A stretch of DNA of 64,000 bases from Sphingobacterium pedocola (GTDB lineage: Bacteria > Bacteroidota > Bacteroidia > Sphingobacteriales > Sphingobacteriaceae). Positions within the stretch are counted from its first letter, which is position 1. Each line of letters starts with the position of its first letter. Shown piece after piece: positions 25,178 through 35,300 of the stretch. Where the stretch lies: NCBI RefSeq assembly GCF_015209965.1, contig NZ_MU158689.1:264648-328647 (forward strand), in the 5' to 3' direction. The notes beneath the pieces are model-generated. The model saw only the letters and a program-made list of their open reading frames with translations. It was not told where the DNA came from and made no database searches. Both the position numbers and the translations under genes were made by a program.

Positions 25178-25842
25178 TTAAGGATACAACCTCGGCCACT
25201 TATCCATATTCCAGATATAAATGAGGTGTGCGGCTTCGATCACTCGTTGTAGATGCGTATGGAACTCTATTAAATAATCATCGCCTCTACTGTCATCCGC
25301 ACAAGTATAATCCATACTCACCACAAGCCACCAATAAAGCGCATCTCGTGCATGAGGCGGATTGTAGGTTTCCACAGGCGAGAAAATACCTCTAGCGGAT
25401 TCTTACATTCTTTCTCATCTAGGTAAACCAGATTATACGCTTCCCATTCAAATCTCTGTGGCATATGACAGTTATTGAAATAACCTATAGCTTTATTACA
25501 CTCAGTTTCATCAGGTATAAAAAACTCACCGTGAGTCTCATAACTGTGACGGAGTTCGGAATCAGGCATCCAATAACTTTTATCCAATCTACAAATCATA
25601 AAAAGACCTTCTATCAAAATTTCTATAAATTCATAGCGAATAAACGTTCTTAACGTCTGTTCATGATTCATTTGATACCAAGGCTTTATCGCAGCCTGCT
25701 TCCATTCATCCAGATGTACTCTCCATGCAGGAAAATTCTCCCAACCAAAGAACTGGTTGATCACGTTAAATGGATTTCCAATCTCTTGCGGATGCAGACG
25801 ACGGGGAATATAATCGTAGGGAGTATGATTAGCAAAAGGCAT
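25178..25842 (-). pseudogene. Unrecognised gene with frameshift near 25385 (~220 aa when restored)
   Basis: The ATG at 25842 opens a 174-residue frame. After ECKNPLEVF its sequence becomes unnatural and it stops at 25318. The -1 frame takes over and reads on coherently (FSPVETYNPPHARDALYWW, later SMDYTCADDSRGDDYL and IYIWNMDKWPRLYP) to a stop at 25178. One extra T in the T run (plus-strand AAAA at 25383-25386) would join both parts. The downstream frame has no good start of its own, only an internal GTG at 25375. The protein is rich in Trp and Tyr, has no signal or membrane helix, and I cannot name a family. It lies 6 bp after another frameshifted gene and belongs to the SNF2/HEPN cassette. 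Confidence 0.6.
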
Positions 25843-25848
25843 GATGTT

Positions 25849-26513
25849 TTATTTATATTGTTGAAAAATGTATCTACCTCCCTTGTTCCTTATTACGATT
25901 TTTCCCTGTTGAATCAACAAATAGACAGCTTGCTTTATATGTCTCGGCATAATGCAAAAATGACTTAGTTCCGTTTTTTTAATTTTCGTGTATAATTCAA
26001 ATGGAAATTGTTCGATCAGAAAAAAGTTGTTCTCGAACAATTTGTCGAGTTCGAGACGAACATGTGATAAAGTTTCTGATTCGGCAAGAATATCTCCCTC
26101 CTTTTTCCATTCTTCAAAATAGAGACTTGGGACCGGAGGAGCTCCCTTCTCAGTTTTGAACTCCCAAGGAATCGTCAAACGATAACATCTCCACAAGGAT
26201 TCTTCTTCTATGGTCAATCGTACTAAGCGTTCTTCCGTCCCTTCGTAGGGTTTGGAGTCAAACTCCATTGGTATACATTCGAAGCGTTGATAAATGCGAT
26301 CTAGAAGTGTGCTTTCTTTTGTAGGAAATTTGGCACCTTATACATTTTTTCAAAATCAGTATAATAATAACTCGGTTTACCTAAGAGAAAAGATAGTTCC
26401 TCTGTTGTCCATTCATTATCCAGTCTTCTTTTTAAATAGGTATACCATTGCTTAAAGTCACTTGCATACATCATCCCCGAATGCGAGATATGATCGGTTA
26501 ATATTCTTTTCAT
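25849..26513 (-). pseudogene. Unrecognised gene with frameshift near 26328 (~226 aa when restored)
   Basis: The ATG at 26513 starts a 70-residue frame that ends KVPNFLQKKAHF. The -1 frame continues as PTKESTLLDRIYQRFECIP and then into the 139-residue frame MEFDSKPYEGTEERL ending GGRYIFQQYK at 25849. The switch point is CCA AAT TTC, which contains the canonical -1 slippery heptamer A AAT TTC in register. The gene could therefore be broken by loss of one T, or be expressed by programmed frameshifting. The N-terminal part has WTTEELSFLLGKPSYYYTD, which looks like a helix-turn-helix. The C-terminal RHIKQAVYLLIQQGKIVI resembles a winged-helix segment. A DNA-binding role is a weak inference. Confidence 0.6.
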
Positions 26514-26620
26514 CTATTTATTTTTTTTAATGGTTGATGAGAGCTCGCTGTAAATAATCATTACCATGTGTTTCAATATTATTTACATCTCGGTTTCATA
26601 ATTGTATTATTTTGAATAGG

Positions 26621-29600
26621 TTATTCGAATAATTTTAACAACTCTTCTTTGCTCAACGACTTCATGATATTGGTTTCATCTAGTATCAGTCCATCGGCTA
26701 GCTTCTTCTTCCGCTCCTGTAAGGCTAGGATCTTCTCTTCTACGCTATCTCTGCATACCAGTTTGTACGCATTGACATGTTTCTCCTGCCCAATGCGGTA
26801 ACAACGATCGATAGCTTGTGCTTCGGCGGCAGGATTCCACCAAGGATCGAGGATGTACACGTAGTCTGCGGCGGTAAGATTGAGGCCTGTTCCTCCAGCC
26901 TTGAGACTGATCAGGAAGAGACGGCAGTTTTCATTATTCTGAAATTGCTCTACCGCGGCTTGACGTTGCGCTTGGGAAAGTTTGCCATCCAGATAGGCGT
27001 ATTGCACACCGCTAACTTGTATCCGCTCGGCAACCAGTTTTAGCATTCCCGTAAAAGAAGAGAACAGGAGTACTTTGTGCCCCGGAACGACATCTTCCAG
27101 TATTTCATCGATATAGTCCAACTTGACCGCATCTTTGGCAAACATTTCTCCTTTCAAGAGACTCGGTGAGTTGCAAATCTGACGTAATTTGATCAAGGCC
27201 TCTATCGCGAGAAACTTGGATTTCGATGGTTCTTCACTTTCCAGACTATCTCGCACTTCATCCCGAAAAAGTTTTCGGTATTTGTCGTAGACTTTACGCT
27301 GTGTCGGAAGCATGTCTATGTGTAGGATCGCTTCTGTTTTGTCGGGAAGATCTAGGGCTACCTGCTTTTTGGTACGCCGAAGGATAAAGGGTTCGATCAT
27401 TTTTTTGAGTGAAGTTCTCACTTCATTTCCTACTTCTTCGTCTTTGACGCCTTTAAACATTCGATTGAAATTTCGATAGTTACCGAAGAAACCTGGGTTG
27501 ACCAAACTCATTTGTGCATAGAGGTCCTGTATCCCGTTTTCAATAGGTGTACCTGTCATCGCTATACGAAAGGTTGCTTGCACTTCAGATAAAATCTCGA
27601 AACGCTTCGAGTTTCTATTCTTTACGGCTTGTGATTCATCCATTATTAGGTAACTAAATGTTTGGTGCCTAAAAAAAACTGCATCCGCTATTAACGTCCC
27701 ATAAGTTGTAACGATAATTACGTCATTCTTAAGTGAAGCCTGCTCCTTACGTTTTAAACCATGGTATATGCTTATCTGTCTATTAGGAGCGAATTTTTGG
27801 AATTCATTCTGCCAGTTAAAAAGCAATGTGTTCGGTACGACAATGAGCGACGGTGGTGCGTCAGAGTTCGCCTCGTAGAAGGACTCTAACAACGTGATAG
27901 CCTGTAAAGTCTTACCCAATCCCATGTCGTCTGCTAAGATACCTCCCCATTGAAATTCGTTAAGAAAGGCCATCCAACTGAATCCTGCCTGTTGGTAGGG
28001 GCGTAAGGTTGCTTGCACTGTTTCGGGAATCGCCAGTTGTGGAATCTCGTCAAGGTTGGCTAATTTTGCTCTACGTTCACGAAGACTTTCCTGGATAATA
28101 CTGGCATCTATCTTTTCTAATAGCGTTTGAAAAGACAGCATCTGCGCTGAAGTTAATTTGATGCAATCATCCTCAACAATGCCATGTGTATACAATGGGT
28201 CAAAAAGGGCTTTATCTGATCTTTTTAAGAACGCATAATTTCCGTTGTCCAAAGGAAAGATGCCAGGCGAATCGTTTACCACATTCTCGAATTCAGCAGT
28301 AGTATAAAGCTTTTGTCCAAATTTGAATTTGAAGTAAATAGAAAAGAAGCGGTTCTCCGGAATAACTTTCACGACCTCCCAGCTTAATTCCTGTGGAAAA
28401 TACTCACTACCTTTTTTTACTTTATTAATGACTACTTTGATGCCTTTTCCCCTACAGGATTTAATAAAGTTTCCTAACCAATTACTCCGCTTGATTGTGA
28501 CTTTTGGTAATGCCAATCGACTTTTGAAAGCCTGTTCTTGAAAGCGAATATGTTGGTTTATAATTTCTTCATGTTGTAATTGAACCTCCGCTCTCTCATA
28601 ATAATACATTACATTTTCTCTACGATATATCATGCAATTAGCTTGCGACGCAACCGGCCATTCATTGGATGATTTGTCGAAATAAGATAAATCGAAACAT
28701 AAATATTCTTCAATTGCGCTTATAGTAACTTTTGTCATCAGCGCTTCGTGCATTTTTTTAATAGAGGAGCTATTACTAATCGCTTCTATCGCAAATTCAA
28801 ATCGTTTGCTTAGAGGAAAAACAATCTCTTCAAAAAAGTTAATTAGGTCTTGTTTTAATGCAGTCAATTTGAATTTACACAATCGAAATTGTTGTAGTAC
28901 CTGTTCTACATCCACATCATCTATGAACAGTGTATGATCATCTGTCAACTGTAAGAAATAGCAATAAATATTACTGCCGAAAATGGGTGCCACAATCAAT
29001 TCCTCTAGATAGTATAAATGAAGCGATAACCCTAAACTACCGTCTTCTTCTTCTTTAATCTTGAATTTGATTTTAAGATCATTGCCAGCTAAGGTTACAG
29101 TTGATTTATGAACACCATATTTGGCTGGTAGCTTGAACGAATTAATATCGAAGCTATAATTCGAAGAGGTAAAAAATGATAGCTCCGTTATTTTAGCGTG
29201 GAGAGAAGTTCTCCATTGATTTACCAAAAAGCTTTTTAATGTGGAGCCATCTATTGATAAAGAGTTGTCGCAATCAGATTTAAGTTTTAATATTTTTTTA
29301 CATAAGGTTTCCAATACGACGTCTTCTGAATTGTATTGGATCGTTTGTTCATGGTTTTCTTCTCTTAGATAGCTAAATCGTGATTTCGTATTGTCTGAGT
29401 CATCGGTTAAGAATGGGATAATTATTGGAATTCCCAAAAAGTGTAGATTGGTCGGAACTGCAAAGATAGGACGGGAAAAATTTGGCAAAGCACTAGCTTG
29501 GTTTGATAAAATAATCTTCTCGTTAATGATATTTTCTCCCAAATAATTATTCCGGTAACCAAATATACGGCCATGTTCAGTATGATTAGTATAAAATGCT

Positions 29601-30073
29601 TTTGGGGAGTGTGTCCAAATGTCAATATGGTAGTTAAAAAAGCTCTGTTGCTCCAAGGGCAAACAATCTACCTCTTCCTTGTATAGATTTTTAAAGAAAA
29701 AAAAATCTTTTTCTGCCTTGCTATACAATGCGCTCGCTGCATGTATACAAATTCCCGCCACGATCTTTTTGCAACTGCAACACACAGATAAGCCTTCGGG
29801 CAGCAGCTCGAGGTCGAGATTTGGCGCTTTTGCACCGTGGTGACTGAGCTGAGCGTTAAACTTTCGGGCATTTACATAGGTAAACTTTCTGATCCATACA
29901 CGGAACTTTCTCAAGTCAGATTTCGCTTTATAAAGGGAAGCTATAAAATTCGGGTTCAACTTGAACTCCTCCCCATCCTCCCAAGGAATTAAAAAAGGTT
30001 CAGAAGCTTTCCGTTTAGGCAAAACGGTAGTTGTCGCTTCCTTTTCGGAAGCAATAGTTTGCGTTGTTTCCAT
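26621..30073 (-). CDS. SNF2-family helicase with N-terminal SWIM zinc finger
   Basis: This 1150-residue protein carries a SWIM-type zinc finger near the N-terminus (Cys99-x-Cys101-x7-Cys109-x-His111, in CCSCKKIVAGICIHA). A long lineage-specific middle region follows (~130-650). The SNF2 motor starts at ~690: motif I ADDMGLGKTLQ with Lys721, motif II LIMDESQAVKN, motif III AMTGTPIENG, LRRTKKQVALDLP. The helicase C-terminal lobe has GGTGLNLTAADYVYILDPWW and IDRCYRIGQ. It is a double-stranded DNA translocase that remodels protein-DNA complexes. SWIM-SNF2 proteins are common in bacteria, and SNF2 proteins are core parts of several phage-defence systems. Neighbours in the same direction are two frameshifted small genes and a HEPN-type protein. 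Confidence 0.92.
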   Translation of the reverse strand: METTQTIASEKEATTTVLPKRKASEPFLIPWEDGEEFKLNPNFIASLYKAKSDLRKFRVWIRKFTYVNARKFNAQLSHHGAKAPNLDLELLPEGLSVCCSCKKIVAGICIHAASALYSKAEKDFFFFKNLYKEEVDCLPLEQQSFFNYHIDIWTHSPKAFYTNHTEHGRIFGYRNNYLGENIINEKIILSNQASALPNFSRPIFAVPTNLHFLGIPIIIPFLTDDSDNTKSRFSYLREENHEQTIQYNSEDVVLETLCKKILKLKSDCDNSLSIDGSTLKSFLVNQWRTSLHAKITELSFFTSSNYSFDINSFKLPAKYGVHKSTVTLAGNDLKIKFKIKEEEDGSLGLSLHLYYLEELIVAPIFGSNIYCYFLQLTDDHTLFIDDVDVEQVLQQFRLCKFKLTALKQDLINFFEEIVFPLSKRFEFAIEAISNSSSIKKMHEALMTKVTISAIEEYLCFDLSYFDKSSNEWPVASQANCMIYRRENVMYYYERAEVQLQHEEIINQHIRFQEQAFKSRLALPKVTIKRSNWLGNFIKSCRGKGIKVVINKVKKGSEYFPQELSWEVVKVIPENRFFSIYFKFKFGQKLYTTAEFENVVNDSPGIFPLDNGNYAFLKRSDKALFDPLYTHGIVEDDCIKLTSAQMLSFQTLLEKIDASIIQESLRERRAKLANLDEIPQLAIPETVQATLRPYQQAGFSWMAFLNEFQWGGILADDMGLGKTLQAITLLESFYEANSDAPPSLIVVPNTLLFNWQNEFQKFAPNRQISIYHGLKRKEQASLKNDVIIVTTYGTLIADAVFFRHQTFSYLIMDESQAVKNRNSKRFEILSEVQATFRIAMTGTPIENGIQDLYAQMSLVNPGFFGNYRNFNRMFKGVKDEEVGNEVRTSLKKMIEPFILRRTKKQVALDLPDKTEAILHIDMLPTQRKVYDKYRKLFRDEVRDSLESEEPSKSKFLAIEALIKLRQICNSPSLLKGEMFAKDAVKLDYIDEILEDVVPGHKVLLFSSFTGMLKLVAERIQVSGVQYAYLDGKLSQAQRQAAVEQFQNNENCRLFLISLKAGGTGLNLTAADYVYILDPWWNPAAEAQAIDRCYRIGQEKHVNAYKLVCRDSVEEKILALQERKKKLADGLILDETNIMKSLSKEELLKLFE

Positions 30074-30102
30074 ATGTTGGTTATTTTAGGTGGTAGCTGT
30101 TA

Positions 30103-30153
30103 GCAGGCCTACATCGGTGTCATCAGATCCCGAAGTGACACCTTGTAGGCTGC
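30103..30153. other. Long interrupted hairpin in the SNF2 leader
   Basis: gcaggcctaca and ggtgtca on the left pair with tgacacc and tgtaggctgc on the right, with a bulge and a ~13-base loop. It lies 30 bp upstream of the SNF2 start codon. No T run follows on either strand, so it is not a terminator. It would fold in the leader of the SNF2 mRNA. Confidence 0.4.
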
Positions 30154-30197
30154 TTTCATAACTTATAGTTTTAATCTGTTTATGAATTAAGTCCTTG

Positions 30198-30267
30198 TCG
30201 TCCTTAGGATAGGAGGGATCTGTACGGGGTCTATGTTTTTAGATCCTTCCACGATGTTCAGGATGAC
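30198..30267. repeat. Dispersed palindromic repeat (REP-like), copy upstream of SNF2
   Basis: Two half-sites face each other: GTCGTCCTTAGGATAGGAGG with GATCTGTA following (30198-30224), and AGATCCTTCC...AGGATGAC (30241-30267). The half-site core (GTCATCCC...GGATCTA) is the same as in the repeats flanking the GIY-YIG gene at 40538. Confidence 0.5.
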
Positions 30268-30305
30268 AAATGTCGATTGAGATTGCTTGTATGACGCTGC
30301 TAGTT

Positions 30306-32063
30306 TCATGCAGGTTCTGGCTCTGGTTCGGCATATTCTTTTAACTGCTTTAACACGATTTCAAATTGATCATTAAAAAAGTTCACGTACTTAGCTGTTT
30401 TAGACCCATTTAAAAATGAATTTTCTAATAACCTGTGAAACATCCCCTCACCCCAGATTTTGTTGGGACGTAGCAATAAGCCTAATTGAAATGATTCTGA
30501 TTCCTTTCTACGGTAAAGGAACTCAATAATTTGTCGGTCAATTACACCTGTCCAATCAATTAAATCACGTAAAGGGATATTTTTGGGAAGATAACCGACA
30601 GCGCAACATATATAAGAAATCACAGCAGATTCTAACACACCTTTTACCACACAGAAAAGTAACACTTCTTCAGTTACGTTGTTAATAGCTAAGCTTTCCG
30701 AGATTTCTATTAAGGTATTCTTTGCGGTTTCGGATACCTTCTTCATTCTTTCATATTCTCCATTCCAATCCACCTCTCCAACGTCAAAGCTTGGTTCAAA
30801 AGTCGACTTCCGCCTAAGTACATGCCCCTTCGTCCACAATGTATGCACAAAGCGATCTCCAACAGCCAGTTTTTTCTCAACGTCTTTGACACTCATAAAC
30901 ACCACCATTGCGCTTGTTACACCAACTTGCATACATTTAAAATGAAATGGTCCGGTGTTTTTCATAATAACCACTAGATAGAGCTCAACTTTGATTCCGT
31001 CTTTTTCCTTATTCTCTTGCTGAAACAAGTTACTGCCTGAGAATCCGCCTGTATGGTAATTTAACATGATGACCTGCTCGGGATTGTGATTTGTTCGGAT
31101 CTTATCCAACAGTTTATTGGTATCAGCCTTATAATGCTGTAACCAGGGGAATTCGCCGAAATCTTCACAGACGATGTTTTTTGTTTCGAGGCGTTGCTCC
31201 GCCTCCCCTGTATGCTCCGATTTAGCTGGGGCAGTTTTGGATTGCTCTTGATCAGTCTTCTCCGTTGCCATTTTATCACGGTATGCGGTGACGCAGCTCA
31301 CCATCAAGGTTACACGTTTGTCCATTTCATACCGGGCTAGCTCACAGGTATGAAGCAATACCTCAAATTCATCTTTTGTCATATCGATCTGTTCCCACTT
31401 TAATGTCTTGACATAGCTTTGGTCCAGTTTCCGAAGGAGATCAGCATACGAGCTATCGTACGCAAAGATTTCCGGTAATATGGGAGAGATCCCACGAACG
31501 GTCCGGAATAGATGTTCCAAGTTATGACCTTTCGATGCCTTAATTCCCACCGTTGCTTGAAAGGCTTTGAGACGGGTCTCGACAAATTGATGTAACATGT
31601 AGGTCGCCTGCGTATAATCTTCCTTGGTCAAAAAATTATCTACTCCCAGTCGGAATTCATCGGATATCGCTTTCGATTTGTTGTAATTATATTGTGCCAA
31701 CTCCAGCAAACCACTGAGGTTTTTACCAGAGAATAGGGCATTGGATATCTTTTTACTTGCGTAGCATAGATGTTCAGGTAGCGATACATAGGTGTGGTAA
31801 AGACTACCTTGTTTTATCTTATTTGACCATTCGCCCGCAATAATCATATCGAAAGGAATTTCTTCTTCCATATCCGACATGCACAGGGATACAATAGGTG
31901 CTAATGCATTTGGCGCCATTCCCTTTACAGGATTTACAACGAGCAATAGCTTTGTTTCCCGTGGTTGTTCGCCTTCTTCGGAGGGAAATGAGAACTTGTA
32001 AATACGTTCGACGTCGATTCGCTGCACTAGCCGGTCAATTAAAAATTGGGTGTCAACTATCAT
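30306..32063 (-). CDS. Tandem nucleotidyltransferase-like/HEPN-domain protein (585 aa)
   Basis: The protein appears to be a duplication. Half 1 has an N-terminal domain (~1-105, with FDMIIAGEWSNKIKQGSLYH, resembling a degenerate minimal nucleotidyltransferase). A HEPN domain follows (~110-235), recognised by YTQATYMLHQFVETRLKAF and KGHNLEHL. A polar linker (~250-300) is rich in Glu, Lys and Thr. Half 2 repeats the layout: DRFVHTLWTKGHVLRRK, then VVKGVLESAVISYICC and PLRDLIDW, with the HEPN histidine lost. It ends in an acidic EPEPEPA tail. Neither half shows the RxxxxH RNase motif, so it is probably a sensor or scaffold. It has its own promoter and precedes the SNF2 gene by 232 bp. Confidence 0.65.
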   Translation of the reverse strand: MIVDTQFLIDRLVQRIDVERIYKFSFPSEEGEQPRETKLLLVVNPVKGMAPNALAPIVSLCMSDMEEEIPFDMIIAGEWSNKIKQGSLYHTYVSLPEHLCYASKKISNALFSGKNLSGLLELAQYNYNKSKAISDEFRLGVDNFLTKEDYTQATYMLHQFVETRLKAFQATVGIKASKGHNLEHLFRTVRGISPILPEIFAYDSSYADLLRKLDQSYVKTLKWEQIDMTKDEFEVLLHTCELARYEMDKRVTLMVSCVTAYRDKMATEKTDQEQSKTAPAKSEHTGEAEQRLETKNIVCEDFGEFPWLQHYKADTNKLLDKIRTNHNPEQVIMLNYHTGGFSGSNLFQQENKEKDGIKVELYLVVIMKNTGPFHFKCMQVGVTSAMVVFMSVKDVEKKLAVGDRFVHTLWTKGHVLRRKSTFEPSFDVGEVDWNGEYERMKKVSETAKNTLIEISESLAINNVTEEVLLFCVVKGVLESAVISYICCAVGYLPKNIPLRDLIDWTGVIDRQIIEFLYRRKESESFQLGLLLRPNKIWGEGMFHRLLENSFLNGSKTAKYVNFFNDQFEIVLKQLKEYAEPEPEPA

Positions 32064-32104
32064 AAAAGTGTTTATTAAAATGGTTTTTGTATTTATTATC
32101 TATA

Positions 32105-32135
32105 CAAACGTATTGATAAATATTTAATAAAACAA
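32105..32135 (-). promoter_or_regulatory. Promoter of the tandem HEPN gene, within a direct repeat
   Basis: Read on the minus strand, TTG (32135-32133), a 20-base spacer and TACGTTTG (32112-32105) match the consensus, 41 bp before the ATG. The -35 part lies in a second copy of the sequence ACAAACGTAT (32104-32113 and 32132-32141), each followed by TAAATATTTAA-like DNA, so the promoter overlaps a 28 bp-period direct repeat. The surrounding ~120 bp is extremely AT-rich. Confidence 0.5.
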
Positions 32136-32300
32136 ACGTATGTTAAATATTTAAATATATTTATTGTATATAACTATACATTTGTATAGGTATATTGAAT
32201 GTATTAAATGGGATTTTCAGTTGGGGGTGAACGGATTATAGAAGAGGTTATCTAAAATCCGTGGGACTACTACTTATTGTACAGCATGGTCGACAGCAGC

Positions 32301-35300
32301 TTACAGAGGAGTAGAATTGTTGTCCGAATAGCTATTTGCATAGGCAGAGGGAGAATCTCCAAATTTAGCCTTGAAGCACTTTCTAAAATAATCGGAATCG
32401 GTGAAACCTACCATATAGGCAATTTCGCTAACATGGAATTTCTTTTCCCGGAGTAACTGCTGTGCACGTTTTAACCGGATTTCTTTGATCAGATCGGCCA
32501 TACTGTAGCCTGTCAGCGCTTTCATCTTCCGATAGAGTTGCGCACGGCTTAGTCCCACAGAAGTACACACTGCATCTATTTTTAAATCAGAATCTGAAAT
32601 ATGTTCCTCCACATAGCTTAACACTTTCTGAAGCAACGAGTCATCGGGAGAGATTAGACTTATTTCTGAAGGTTCTAGCGAAACTTTCTGTTTAAATTTC
32701 TCTTGTAACCTGAAGTAGTTGAGTAATTGATTCCTAACTTTTAACGCCAATGATGGCAGATGAAAAGGTTTTACGATGTAATCATCCGCCCCCATTTCCA
32801 GCCCCTCTACTTCATATTCAACAAGAGATTTTGCGGTCAATAGGATAACGGGTATATGGCAGAGCAGAAGATCCGATTTTACATGGGCACAAAATGTAAT
32901 TCCATCCATGTTCGGCATCATTACATCACTGATAATTAGGTCGGGTAAATGTTTTCTAGCCAGTGTTATACCCTCTATTCCGTCAACGGCTTCAAGTATA
33001 CGATACGTGCCAATAAAGAATTCATATAAATAACGTCGCATCTCGGAATTGTCTTCAACGATCAATAAGGTGCATTTTCGGGGTAATGTGGGTGCAGATA
33101 CCTCGATTTCCGCTCGTCCCTGCATGCTGGGATTGGCGACAATAGGTTGGAAATATGCACGAGGGGTAGGTGTGGGCTGTTTTACACTCTTTGTTTTGTC
33201 TGTTGGTAACGTCAGGCGAAAAACAGTACGGTTTTCACCCTCAAATGTTGGTGTGCTCGTGGCATATAGGGAGCCTCCATGTAATTCAATCAACGACTTG
33301 CTGTAGGTTAAGCCTAGTCCTGATCCGCCTGATACTGTTGATTTTCCTTGCTGAAACGGTTGAAATATACGAGCTAAATCTTCTTGCAAGATCCCTACAC
33401 CATTATCTGTTACGTCAATTGTAACGCATTCAGCACCATTATCCAATGTTGCGTATATGGCTACTATTATTTTCCCGCCCTCATTGGTGAATTTAAATGC
33501 ATTGGATAGCAAGTTATATAACACCTTTTCCACCTTATCAGGATCAAAAGCGATAGGGTAGGAAGAGAGACTCGTTTCCAGTTGTAAGGTTATCTGTTTT
33601 GAATGGGCTACCTGTAGGAAGGATTCCACCACATCGCTCACAAAGGTGATGAGATCCCGGTGTTCAAGGATCAGTTGTTCATGGCCGGTTTCAAACCGGC
33701 GGATATCCAGCAATTGGTTTACTATTTTTAGAAGCCTATTCCCGTTGTTCTCCATGGTCTTTAGCTGGCTTTGTATTGTCAGGTTATCTTTACATAACTG
33801 CAACAATTGCTGGATGGGTGTTAGGATAAGTGTCAGCGGTGTTTTTATTTCATGCGAAATATTGGTGAAGAATTGGACCTTACTTTCGTGCAGCTCCCGT
33901 TCTTTCTCGTGGAGGATGGCTTCATAGGTAAGTTTGCTCTTCAATTTCGCGTAACGTACGATATAATAATAATAGGCATATAATAACGCTAAAAAGACTA
34001 GGGTGTAGAAAAAATACGCCGCTGTACTGGCCCATATAGGTGGTGCTACGGTGAGACGTAATACCGTCGGGTTGGGATTCCATATACCATCGCTGTTGGA
34101 CGCCCTCACTTTAAAAGTATATTTTCCCGGGGCTAAATTGGAATAGGTTGCAGACCGCCTTGTCGCATCCGTGTAAATCCAATCTTTATCAAATCCTTCC
34201 AGCATATATGCATATTTATTTCCGGCTGGATTGGTGTAATGCAATGCGGCGAACTCGATCGCTATACTTTTATCATCATGTGTAAGATCAAGTGCTGTTG
34301 TTAGGTACAGCGGTTTGTGTAGTAATACCCGTCCGTTTACAGTGCCGTCGACTTCGACGGGTTCATTTAATATTTGTAGCTCCGTGAACACCACACGAGG
34401 CAGAATTGTATCTGTTTTTATGCTGTCTGGGTGAAAGGTGTTCACGCCCTTATTACCACCAAAATACAACAGATTTGAGTGCGGACTTTTATAAACTGCA
34501 CCTTCTGCAAACTCATTACTCTGAAGACCATCTTGCTGTGAAAATGTGCGTATTGCAAACGTCTTTTTGTTTATTTTCGAGATGCCTTGTTTGTGGCTTA
34601 CCCATAGGAACCCCTGTGTATCTTCTGTTATCCCAGCAATTGTTCCTTTTGGTAGTGTATAGGAGACGCCCGAAAAATGTTTAATGGATTTTGTCTTGGG
34701 ATCGTAACGGTCAAGTCCGTTTCCGGTGCCTATCCACACGTTACGTTCTTGGTCTTCATAGATACTGTAAATCCGATTATCACTCAGGGTATTGATAGAA
34801 CTGCTGTCGTGCTTTAAATGCATCACTGTCGAGAGATCTCCATTACGTTCTTCTTTAAAAACGACGATTCCACTTCCCTCTGTACCAGCCCATATTTGAT
34901 GTTTACTGTCCTGAAAGATCGTCCACACATGTTCTTGCGGCAGTGTTTTGGCGGGATCAAAATGAATCAGCGTATCTGATGCTCTTGAGTATTTAAAAAT
35001 ACCATTCCAGGTTGCTAGCCATATATTGTGCTGGTGATCTTCCATAACGCCAAATACAGTCGCACTCGATAATGCTGGATGTTCTATCCGTGTGATTATC
35101 TTAGACTTTGGATCGTAACGATCGACGCCACGCTGTCCTCCGATCCAGATGTATCCTTTTGAGTCGCAGAAAACCTTCTTTATATAATTACTTTTTAGTG
35201 AGTTTGGATTCCTTTCATCGTGCTGAAAGTGCTGATAGATTCCATTTTTTTGTATAACGCTTATACCTTTACTCCGGGTAGCGATCCATAGATTACCCGA

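Noticed and set aside
32177..32184. Plus-strand TACATTTG as a promoter
   Set aside because: The nearest upstream TTG is only 10 bases away and no plus-strand gene follows.
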